Source of the DNA: Gemmatimonadota bacterium
GTDB taxonomy: Bacteria > Gemmatimonadota > Gemmatimonadetes > Gemmatimonadales > Gemmatimonadaceae
NCBI GenBank assembly: GCA_028287285.1
Contig: JAQBPY010000192.1
Coordinates: 1 to 59,040, forward strand
DNA: 59,040 bases
Direction: 5' to 3'
Both the position numbers and the translations under genes were made by a program. How positions within the stretch are numbered: position 1 is the first letter of the stretch; the number at the start of each line of letters is the position of its first letter. Shown piece after piece: positions 43,564-50,116 of this stretch. A model generated the notes under the pieces. That model saw only the letters and a program-made list of their open reading frames with translations. It was not told the DNA's origin and searched no databases.

Positions 43564-45081
43564 GTGACCGACCTCCTCCACACCCACGTCAAGCAACTGC
43601 TGGCCAAGGACTACGACGTCGGCGAGGAGCTCGGCCGCGGCGGCATGGCCGTCGTCTATCGCGCCCACTTTCGGGCCATCGGCCGCGCCGTAGCCATCAA
43701 GGTCCTGCCACCACATTTGGCCGTCAAGCCAGGCGCTCGCGAACGCTTCGTCCGCGAAGCCAGGCTGTCCGCCGGCCTCGATCATCCCGGCATCGTCCGC
43801 GTCTATGCCGCCGCACTCGCCGGCGACGTCGCGTGGTTTGGAATGACCCTGATCGAAGGCGAGAGTCTCGGCCGGCGCATTGCACGCGAGAAGCAACTCT
43901 CCATCAGCGACACACGCTCGTTGCTCACCGCCGTCGCCGACGCCCTGAGCTATGCCCATGCCGGCGGCATCGTCCATCGCGACATCAAGCCCGACAATAT
44001 TCTCATCGACGGCGCCACCGGGTGCCCGGTGGTGACCGACTTCGGCATCGCTCGCACCCTCGACGACGACGTGCAGCTCACCGCCGACGGTGTCACCGTG
44101 GGAACACCGGCCTACATGTCTCCCGAGCAGGCCCGCGGCAGCGTGGACGTGGACGAACGCTCCGACATCTACTCGCTCGGCGTCGTTGGCTATCAGCTGC
44201 TCACTGGTCGATTGCCCTTCACCGCATCGAACCCGCTGGCCCTTCTCATGATGCAGACAGCGGAGCAGCCAAAGCCCGTACTCGAGCTGCGCCCCGACGT
44301 TCCCCCCTCGCTCGCGTCCGCCATCGACCGCGCGCTGGAGAGGCGCCCCGACGACCGCTGGCCCTCCGCCGCTTCATTTCGTGACCACCTCAGGGATCCG
44401 GGCGTGCCCGAGATGATCATCGCCCCGTATGTTGCGCGCTCCGCAGATCGCCCGTCGCAAGGAGATCCGCTCGCCGCCCCGAAGCGCCGTCGGATCACCT
44501 TGTTTCGGCGCAAGGCGCTCCGGTACCTCGGGATCACTGGTGCGCTCGCCGTCGCCAACCTTCTCTATGATCCCAGCTTCCTCCTCTTCGAGTTTTTCGC
44601 CGGCCTGATGTTGCTGAACCTCATCCGGCTGGGCTCCCGCCTGTACGCCGAAGACATTCCCGTCCGCGAACTGTTCCTCAACAGCGCGCCGCCGGATAGA
44701 CAGCCGGCACTGCCGGTCAATCACTACACCGCGCGCTACGAGGCCGCCCAGCGCACAGCCGCGCGCGAACATGCCGAGATCGGCCGGATGCTGGCGATGA
44801 TGAGTGAGGGTGAGCGCGCGATCGTCGGTGATGTCGCGCCCACCGTTGACGCGCTGAGTCAGCGCATCCAGTCCTGGGTGAATGGCCTGCGCGAAATCGA
44901 CACTCAGCTCGACGTCGAAGCCGACATTACTGGTAGCGTTCTACTCCAGCTGGACAGTGCAGTGGATGCCATGCGCGGCGTACGCATGCAACTGATGCAC
45001 GCGCGGGATAACAAGTTCCAGGGCGTTGACGATTTGATGCTGACGACTCAGCGTGCGCGTGCGCTGTCGCGAACCGGCTAG
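43564..45081 (+). CDS. Membrane-anchored Ser/Thr protein kinase
   Basis: About 505 residues from the GTG at 43564 (a TTG at 43540 is also open). The kinase domain is complete: glycine loop LGRGGMAVVY, VAIKVL lysine, catalytic HRDIKPDNI, DFGIA, activation segment TVGTPAYMSPEQARG and DIYSLGVVGYQLLTG. After about residue 285 comes a basic linker (KRRRITLFRRKALRYLG), then two membrane segments (GITGALAVANLLYD and FLLFEFFAGLMLLNLIRLG), then a helical C-terminal domain of about 150 residues (AAREHAEIGRMLAMMSEGER). Typical PASTA or NHL sensors are missing, so the C-terminal helices may be the sensor. It closes the plus-strand block; two small membrane genes converge on it. Confidence 0.9.
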   Translation: MTDLLHTHVKQLLAKDYDVGEELGRGGMAVVYRAHFRAIGRAVAIKVLPPHLAVKPGARERFVREARLSAGLDHPGIVRVYAAALAGDVAWFGMTLIEGESLGRRIAREKQLSISDTRSLLTAVADALSYAHAGGIVHRDIKPDNILIDGATGCPVVTDFGIARTLDDDVQLTADGVTVGTPAYMSPEQARGSVDVDERSDIYSLGVVGYQLLTGRLPFTASNPLALLMMQTAEQPKPVLELRPDVPPSLASAIDRALERRPDDRWPSAASFRDHLRDPGVPEMIIAPYVARSADRPSQGDPLAAPKRRRITLFRRKALRYLGITGALAVANLLYDPSFLLFEFFAGLMLLNLIRLGSRLYAEDIPVRELFLNSAPPDRQPALPVNHYTARYEAAQRTAAREHAEIGRMLAMMSEGERAIVGDVAPTVDALSQRIQSWVNGLREIDTQLDVEADITGSVLLQLDSAVDAMRGVRMQLMHARDNKFQGVDDLMLTTQRARALSRTG

Positions 45082-45116
45082 AGAGAATCTGAAGAAATGC
45101 TGATCGTCGATGCTCG

Positions 45117-45365
45117 TCAGCCCAGTTTCCCCAGGAAGTACGCACCCACGACAACTGCGGCGAACATCACGACTCGGATAATGGTGCGCAGCACCACGCG
45201 TCCCTCCGCTGACACACCGGTGCGCCAGTTGTAGCCGACGATTTCGAGCAATTCAGCGCGCTCCTCGTAGAGCGCGTCGACATACTCCCGCACGGGCGCG
45301 TTCTCATGCTCCGCGACATATGCGCGGAACTCGTCATCCGGCGTGGGTTTGTCAGGCACGCTCAT
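45117..45365 (-). CDS. Small single-span membrane protein
   Basis: 82 residues: an acidic soluble part (DEFRAYVAEHENAPVREYVD, LYEERAELLEIVGYNWRTGV) and a C-terminal transmembrane helix (IIRVVMFAAVVVGAYFLGKL). It resembles tail-anchored proteins. The start overlaps the stop of the upstream minus-strand gene (ATGA, 45362-45365). Function unknown; it is convergent with the kinase gene. Confidence 0.6.
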   Translation of the reverse strand: MSVPDKPTPDDEFRAYVAEHENAPVREYVDALYEERAELLEIVGYNWRTGVSAEGRVVLRTIIRVVMFAAVVVGAYFLGKLG

Positions 45366-45826
45366 TTGGACTTGCCCGCGCCAACCGACCTCACGCCATG
45401 ACGGATGGCATCGATTTCCTGCGGCGTCATGTCGGATACGATCCAGGGTCGTCTCTTGAACGCGTTGTCGACATCCCCGCCATGTGGCGCCTCCAAGCCT
45501 TCAACGAAGCCAATTCGAGCCGCCCGCCCATTGGGTGTGAACATCCAGCCGTACATCGCAGACAGGAACACCAGCACACTCGCCATGCCAAACAGGATGC
45601 CCTTGAACCATCGTCCCGTACGCGTGACACCATGCTCCTGCTTCCACTGCGCCTCGGCTCGAAGCCGCTGGAGCTGCTCCTCGAATTCCTTGATGTAATG
45701 GAACGTGGTGTCGCTGGCATCAGTTCGCGCTGTGCACGCCAACACATACTGATCACTGCCATGGCTGGTAATGCGACTGATCTGCGCGGGAGGAGCGCGG
45801 TGCGCCCTCGGGGAAGGGTCAGGCAT
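45362..45826 (-). CDS. Single-span membrane protein with a coiled segment
   Basis: 154 residues from ATG 45826; an earlier ATG at 45943 adds 39 unlikely residues. Residues about 50-75 form a charged helix (YIKEFEEQLQRLRAEAQWKQ), then a transmembrane helix (GILFGMASVLVFLSAMYGWM) and a short soluble tail with NGRAARIGFVEGLEAPHGGD and MTPQEIDAIRHGV. It is translationally coupled with the following small membrane gene. No family recognised. Confidence 0.55.
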   Translation of the reverse strand: MPDPSPRAHRAPPAQISRITSHGSDQYVLACTARTDASDTTFHYIKEFEEQLQRLRAEAQWKQEHGVTRTGRWFKGILFGMASVLVFLSAMYGWMFTPNGRAARIGFVEGLEAPHGGDVDNAFKRRPWIVSDMTPQEIDAIRHGVRSVGAGKSK

Positions 45827-46077
45827 GTCCGATATTACAGTCCACAGGATAGGCTCGCTAGAGCGGTTGCGTACTGCGTGCGAGTGCTCGGAGTACCGCC
45901 CAATGCTCGCCATGCGGAAAGAATAGGAGAGGACGAACCGCATGGGGCGCCTGGACTGAGCCCTCTACGCGGGCGAACCCCGAGAACTGATCAGCTGCAT
46001 CTCGCAATACGTCCGGCGTAGCGCGCTCCTGCGACCAATGTTCGATCATGCGCGCATCGATGTCGTCCGGTACGCCG

Positions 46078-46337
46078 GCCGCCGAGTTCGTGACATCCCC
46101 GGCAGCAGGTGTTTGCTCAGAACGCCGGCAGCGTCTTCATGAACTCCGCGACATAGCCCTTCCAGAGTGCAGGAAGCGAATGCGTCGCATGTCTGCGGGT
46201 CTGATCGCTGACAGGCAACAAGACATACCGAGCATGCTTCACACGCGGAATCAACTGCTCCATGATCCCGAGCTCCGGCGGATTGATGAAGTCGTCCGCC
46301 GAGTTGATGGCGAGCATGTGCGTCGAAATCTTTTCGA
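46078..46337 (-). pseudogene. Duplicated 3' end of the alpha/beta hydrolase gene
   Basis: These 260 nt match 50078-50338 with only about a dozen changes. They translate to the last ~72 residues of that hydrolase (MLAINSADDFINPPELGIME ... MKTLPAF) including the stop and about 38 bases of its downstream flank. The catalytic nucleophile region is absent. The fragment lies at the right edge of the kinase block. Confidence 0.85.
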
Positions 46338-46620
46338 GCCCGGCCGACGGAGTGCGGTGAGTACAGAGCTCGTGCATCAGTACCTGAGGTTGATGGATGT
46401 ACAGCTCACCAGGGCGCTCGGCATAATCCGGTCAAGCTGACGGAGTGGAAGAGTGTGCGGCGCCTCGTGAACGTTGGTGTCGTTCCGGCGGTACCGATGG
46501 CATCACCATTGATCCAGACGACACCGGTGGCGACATCGCCGGCGTTGGTGATGACACCGACCGCACCCGCCGAGTCGTTGGCGGCGTAGTATGTAGCGGG
46601 CAGTTTGCTGGACGGTAGGG
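46338..46620 (-). other. Intergenic piece with an open minus-strand frame, nature unclear
   Basis: The minus-strand frame reads LPATYYAANDSAGAVGVITN and AGDVATGVVWINGDAIGTAG and looks beta-rich. It has no start of its own because upstream it runs into the repeat array. It could be a leftover of a secreted repeat protein. No other gene is visible here. Confidence 0.35.
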
Positions 46621-46624
46621 GAGA

Positions 46625-47040
46625 GACGGGCCGCCTGATCAGCGGTCCCGTTTTCGTTGAGGTACGACCCGTGGTTGTTCGGGTGCGACCGGTGGTCGCT
46701 CCGGGTGCTGGGGGGTGGTCGTTCACCTTCGCCACGGGCGCGTCTATCATCGACCTGTCTTCATGCTGGGCCGAAGGGTGGCAGTTCATGTGCTGCCATG
46801 GGCTGTTCGGCTTCGACTCGTGGTCATGCTCGGCGGGCGCAGGTGGTCGTTCACACGCTCCTCGGGGCTGCTCATCATCGACCATGGGTGGTACGTGATC
46901 GAGCGAGGTGGGAGTCACATTCGCCGGGCGGGTGTACAGCCTCGACCCGGTGCCGTGAAGGGCCTGAGGGGCTGGTCGTTCACCTTCGACCCGGGGCTGT
47001 TCACCTTCGACGCATAATCGTTCACGTTCGACACGTGGCA
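46625..47040. repeat. Array B of 21-nt repeats
   Basis: About nineteen units of 20-24 nt with consensus GACCCGTGGTCGTTCACCTTC on the plus strand. The last three are exactly phased (GTCGTTCACCTTC at 46975, GCTGTTCACCTTC at 46996, ATCGTTCACGTTC at 47017), and others are at 46718 and 46846. Because the period is divisible by three, several long frames run through it on both strands (for example WSFTFDPGLFTFDA), which are not called. Together with array A it encloses the kinase/amidase block. Confidence 0.75.
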
Positions 47041-47270
47041 TTCGTGGAGGGCCATGGCTGTTTGGCGGGCAAACGCGTGGCAGTGCCGGCTGGGAGAGTG
47101 AATGCGGGAGTGGCCGCTCTGCTCTTTTGCGGCAGTTATGACGCGCGAAGAATGACGGCCCGCTTGCAACTTTCCGCGCGTTTCTGCAGCCGTTGCGCGC
47201 GACGTATTGCGTTAGTACTTCGCGACTTACGACGTTTGTTCCTGAAGGCCATTACGTCATTGCTTTCGCA

Positions 47271-47421
47271 GCATAACAGCGCTGGCGAGGTCTGTTGGGC
47301 TGCAAGCGTGAACGCTGCGTGAAATGTTGCGGGTCAAACTGTCTTCAGCGTTGCTCAGCGCACTCTGGTGGGTATCTTGTGTATTATTTTGTGCTCGCCT
47401 GCAATAGAATAGGCGTTATGG
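47271..47421 (+). other. Probable attC site 6 (left half uncertain)
   Basis: R' GTTATGG at 47415-47421 is preceded by GCCTGCAATAGAATAGGC, spaced as in the other sites. GTTATGGG is the exact complement of CCCATAAC at the left end of the next attC (48168-48175), defining a higBA cassette. The best R'' candidate is GCATAAC at 47271, which would make this site about 150 nt, longer than the others. Confidence 0.5.
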
Positions 47422-47425
47422 GACA

Positions 47426-47746
47426 CTACGCCACTCGACGGGCGAGGGCATGCGCGACGTCCTTCCGGCTCGCGCCGACCGACAACAGGGCGCGAATCAG
47501 CAGCTCCAGTGACACGCTGGCATCGCCCCCTTCTAGTTTCGCTACGCGCGATTGGCTCGAGCCCAGCTGCTTCGCGAGCGCCGTTTGGGTGAGCCCCGCA
47601 GCCTGGCGCCGCTCCCGCAGGGTTCGACTCAACGCCAGTCGCATCTCCACCAAGGCCGACTCTTCCGGGCTCAACTTCAGAAATGCCGCCGCGTCACCGA
47701 CCGTCCACCCGGCTGCCTCCAGCCGCTTCCGCTTCTTCACATCCAT
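47426..47746 (-). CDS. higA: HigA-type antitoxin (XRE)
   Basis: 106 residues. An N-terminal extension (MDVKKRKRLEAAGWTVGDAA, FLKLSPEESALVEMRLALSR) typical of the HigA2/RHH-like antitoxins precedes an XRE helix-turn-helix (AGLTQTALAKQLGSSQSRVA). It follows the toxin gene by three bases on the same strand. It would repress the promoter upstream of the toxin through GACATATGTC palindromes. Confidence 0.9.
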   Translation of the reverse strand: MDVKKRKRLEAAGWTVGDAAAFLKLSPEESALVEMRLALSRTLRERRQAAGLTQTALAKQLGSSQSRVAKLEGGDASVSLELLIRALLSVGASRKDVAHALARRVA

Positions 47747-47749
47747 CGC

Positions 47750-48094
47750 TCAGTCCTCTCGGCTCAATTGATCGTACAGGCGTAGGCGTCGCTTGCAGTC
47801 CGCGATCACGCGCGCTGGTGTTTGCGGCGTCGTCTTCGGGAACACGTCCGCAATCACGATCGCATCCGCATCAATGCGATAGGCGAGGCGCCATGTTCTC
47901 GCTTCGTCGACCACGCGCAACTCGTGACATCGCGCGCCAATGGCCGGCATCGGACGCGAATGCGGCATCGACAGCTTCTCGCCGGCCTGGAGGCGTCGGA
48001 GTAACGTACCCGCCTCCAGTCGCGCCGCGGCCGAAAACGGCGGTGTTTTCACCTCGCCCCGCAGCCACACGAGTGGTTTGTCCGCCGCTGCCAT
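47750..48094 (-). CDS. higB: HigB/RelE-superfamily toxin
   Basis: 114 residues, matching phage Gp49-like/HigB toxins: PLVWLRGEVKTPPFSAAARL, AGTLLRRLQAGEKLSMPHSR, the GARCHELRVVDEARTWRLAY strand block and ADAIVIADVFPKTTPQTP. These ribosome-dependent mRNases carry basic residues near the C-terminus (here KRRLRLYD). First gene of the operon, toxin before antitoxin as usual for hig loci. The pair lies opposite to the attC direction and has its own promoter, as TA cassettes in large integrons do. Confidence 0.88.
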   Translation of the reverse strand: MAAADKPLVWLRGEVKTPPFSAAARLEAGTLLRRLQAGEKLSMPHSRPMPAIGARCHELRVVDEARTWRLAYRIDADAIVIADVFPKTTPQTPARVIADCKRRLRLYDQLSRED

Positions 48095-48111
48095 AGCCCG
48101 TTAGTCTATAT

Positions 48112-48146
48112 CACGGGCGACATATGTCAAGACGGACATATGTCAC
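48112..48146 (-). promoter_or_regulatory. higBA promoter with twin palindromes
   Basis: GACATATGTC occurs at 48119-48128 and 48135-48144, centre to centre 16 nt. On the minus strand the -35 box TTGACA overlaps the copy nearer the gene, and a TGATATAGACT extended -10 follows. The start codon is about 20 nt further. This suits repression by the HigA antitoxin. Confidence 0.7.
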
Positions 48147-48168
48147 GGTTGACGTCGTCCCGCCAGTC

Positions 48169-48265
48169 CCATAACGTGCGTTGGAGCAGTCAAGGGCGCT
48201 AAGGTAGCAACGGCCGCGCCGTTGCATTTGATTGATGCCCTTGCAGCTCAACCTGGGCGTTATGG
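48169..48265 (+). other. attC site 7
   Basis: 97 nt from R'' CCATAAC (48169-48175) to R' GTTATGG (48259-48265). Core: GTGCGTTGGAGCAGTCAAGG, GCGCTAAGGTAGCAACGGCC, GTTGCATTTGATTGATGCCC, TTGCAGCTCAACCTGGGC. This is the best-preserved copy. GTTATGGAGC at its right end is complementary to GCTCCATAAC at 48986-48995. Confidence 0.88.
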
Positions 48266-48322
48266 AGCAACAGGCCCCCGTGTAGTTCAGAATTCTCACC
48301 CAGTGGTCGTTCGAGGCAGCTC

Positions 48323-48994
48323 GTGCACGTTCAGTTTGATCCTGTGTTCTTCTGGAATGCCCTATTCGACAAGGGCCTGCTGGCCGGCATCGTTCTGCTT
48401 TTGGGCTATGTCCTGAATCGACAGCTTGAGCGAGTGCGTGCGAACTTTGCTCTGAGCAGTGAGGCCGCCAAGATTCGCTTGACCAAGATCGGCGGTCTCT
48501 GGGAAGAGATGAGCGTTTGGGAATCCGACGCGAAGCGCACATATGTCGATTTCTGTCACACCATGCTTGAGGAATTGCGGGCAGTAGGCCTCGCTCTGCC
48601 GCCGCTTGGCGACTCATTGCGCGAATCAGCAATAGATACTCTTATCGCTCTCGGTGATATCCCCATACCGAATGACATAAGTGAGCGAGTCGATTCGGTA
48701 ATCACCCCGCAGTGGGAGGAACTGGCGAGACGCGCAAAGGATATTTGGGCGCAACTGCATCGCAGTCGTTTTTGGTTGAAGGATGATCTGTTCATTGTGA
48801 TGGGTGACTACTGCATCGACATGCAGCGTGCCGCCACCCTTCTCGTGCCGACGCCGGAAGGGGCAGTGGCTGGCCTGGCGGCCTTCAAGGCTCTCGCAAA
48901 CGATAGGGAGAATATTGATGAGGTTCTGTTGCGGCTACTTGATCGTCACTCCAAGAGATCTCCGCGGTCGCGGATCCCATCGCGTGCTCCATAA
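48323..48994 (+). CDS. Membrane-anchored helical protein, cassette gene
   Basis: 223 residues. An N-terminal hydrophobic helix (FDKGLLAGIVLLLGYVLNRQ) is followed by a long, mainly helical cytoplasmic part (LTKIGGLWEEMSVWESDAKR, YVDFCHTMLEELRAVGLALP, ITPQWEELARRAKDIWAQLH). No family recognised. The layout resembles other cassette-encoded small membrane proteins in this window. It starts 58 nt after attC site 7, and its stop lies inside the R'' box of the next attC, as is common for tightly packed cassettes. Confidence 0.7.
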   Translation: MHVQFDPVFFWNALFDKGLLAGIVLLLGYVLNRQLERVRANFALSSEAAKIRLTKIGGLWEEMSVWESDAKRTYVDFCHTMLEELRAVGLALPPLGDSLRESAIDTLIALGDIPIPNDISERVDSVITPQWEELARRAKDIWAQLHRSRFWLKDDLFIVMGDYCIDMQRAATLLVPTPEGAVAGLAAFKALANDRENIDEVLLRLLDRHSKRSPRSRIPSRAP

Positions 48995-49016
48995 CGTGCG
49001 CTGCTGCTGACAAGGG
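48989..49016 (+). other. attC site 8, left part only
   Basis: R'' CCATAAC (48989-48995) and GTGCGCTGCTGCTGACAAGGG follow the consensus, then the text departs from it. A transposase remnant begins some 50 nt later. The array therefore seems to be cut here. Confidence 0.7.
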
Positions 49017-49070
49017 TTCTTGCACCATTTCTGTTGACACTTCCACCTAACGATCCCGGCGTGTCACCCG

Positions 49071-49148
49071 ATGCCCAAAGCACGACCACGCGCCGTTCGA
49101 CAATACAGGGACGAGTTCAAGCTGACGGCCGTTCATTTGAGCTTCCAA
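49071..49148 (+). pseudogene. IS3-type transposase OrfA, N-terminal remnant
   Basis: ATG 49071 gives MPKARPRAVRQYRDEFKLTA plus VHLS, the beginning of IS3/IS911-type OrfA (RRYTxEFKLxAVxLS). Similarity ends after about 25 residues. GTTGACACTTCCACC at about 49033 may be part of the element's left end. No further transposase is seen. Confidence 0.6.
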
Positions 49149-49161
49149 ATGGGGAACGACA

Positions 49162-49686
49162 ATGCGCGTTTCGCCTATTGGGACTTATCACCCAGAGCGT
49201 GACCCGGTGACGGTTTCTGCGCTACTTGAAGTTCTAGAGCGTATTCAGCCAGAGGTAGTCTTCGCTGAGACTCCGCGAACCCACATTGCTGCGTGGACAG
49301 ACGGTTCCCACGGCAACGTCGAATCGCTTGCAGTCGCACGCTACGCACATGCCCACTGGGCCGAGGTAGTCCCGGTCGATTTGCCAATGCCCGAGGACTC
49401 GTTCTTTCGAGACCATGACGAGGTCACCCGCGCCATGGAGCGCGCAAGCCCGCAGTTTCGTCGCCTGATGGACCTCAACTCGGATCGAGTGCGCGAAGAA
49501 GGGTTCTCATACCTCAACAGTGGCGAATGCGACCAAGCCTGGGCCGACATCTATCGTGAGGAGCTGGCGACCATCGAGTACCTCCGCAATTCGCGCCTGG
49601 CCGACATCTACGCGCGAGTGCGCGACTTGATTGAAAGGCGCGATCAGGAAATGCTCAGGAGCATTGCAGAGTTCTGCGAGCGATGA
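49162..49686 (+). CDS. Hypothetical protein, weak resemblance to TraB/ChaN-like proteins
   Basis: 174 residues from ATG 49162 (GGGGAAC ribosome site). The N-terminus IGTYHPERDPVTVSALLEVL and PEVVFAETPRTHIAAW resembles the opening of TraB/ChaN-like hydrolases (G..H then ...P(D/E)VVFxE). The rest is helical (DEVTRAMERASPQFRRLMDL, YREELATIEYLRNSRLADIY). No catalytic pattern can be confirmed. It sits right after an IS remnant at the cut end of the cassette array. Confidence 0.55.
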   Translation: MRVSPIGTYHPERDPVTVSALLEVLERIQPEVVFAETPRTHIAAWTDGSHGNVESLAVARYAHAHWAEVVPVDLPMPEDSFFRDHDEVTRAMERASPQFRRLMDLNSDRVREEGFSYLNSGECDQAWADIYREELATIEYLRNSRLADIYARVRDLIERRDQEMLRSIAEFCER

Positions 49687-49699
49687 CGCGGAGCCGCAT

Positions 49700-50032
49700 T
49701 GGGGACAGTGACATCCTGTGCGCCTGAGGAATTGTGTTCCGCGAGACTACCTACGACGAATAATTCGACCTGCCCTCGATTCGCACATTGGTCCCGAACG
49801 GTGCTGAATGCGCCGCAGCTCCTCGAGGATCTTCTTCCCAACCGCGCTGTAGTACCCGGACTGCGCGTGAAGGTCTGCCGGATTTCTACGTATTGCACAT
49901 CCGCCAAACCGCTTCGCACCGGACGGATCACAATGTCCGTCGTGGCCGCCGGGTCAACAGGCGCGTTGCCCGTTCCGCCCTGGCGTTGCGCGAGCACTGG
50001 AGTTGCTATCGCGACACAAAATATTCAGTGAA
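49700..50032 (-). pseudogene. Head of a secreted metallopeptidase-like gene, remnant copy 1
   Basis: The minus-strand text reads a partial signal peptide (CVAIATPVLAQ), then PVDPAATTDIVIRPVRSGLA and DVQYVEIRQTFTRSPGTTAR. This matches the beginning of the remnant at 52162-53019 (VDPGASIDIVVRPVRNG, LQYAEIRKQIVRSPGVTS). Beyond that point it is unrelated or out of frame. No start codon precedes the signal peptide in frame (TGA instead). Confidence 0.55.
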
Positions 50033-50116
50033 GGAACGATGCAAGCGCGTGTCAGTTGCTCGTGAGAGGATTGCTGGCCCGCCGAGTTCGTGACATCCCC
50101 GGCAGAAGGTGTTTGC

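Noticed and set aside
42176-45081. Complete prophage
   Set aside because: Only an amidase and a possible holin-like protein are present; no terminase, capsid, portal, tail or integrase genes within the window.
40024-47040. CRISPR array interpretation of the 21-nt repeats
   Set aside because: Units are contiguous and degenerate with no spacers between conserved repeats, and no cas genes are in the window.
46406-47041. 212-codon minus-strand frame through array B
   Set aside because: The frame is held open by the 21-nt period; no ribosome site, composition is that of the repeats, and frames on the other strand are equally long.
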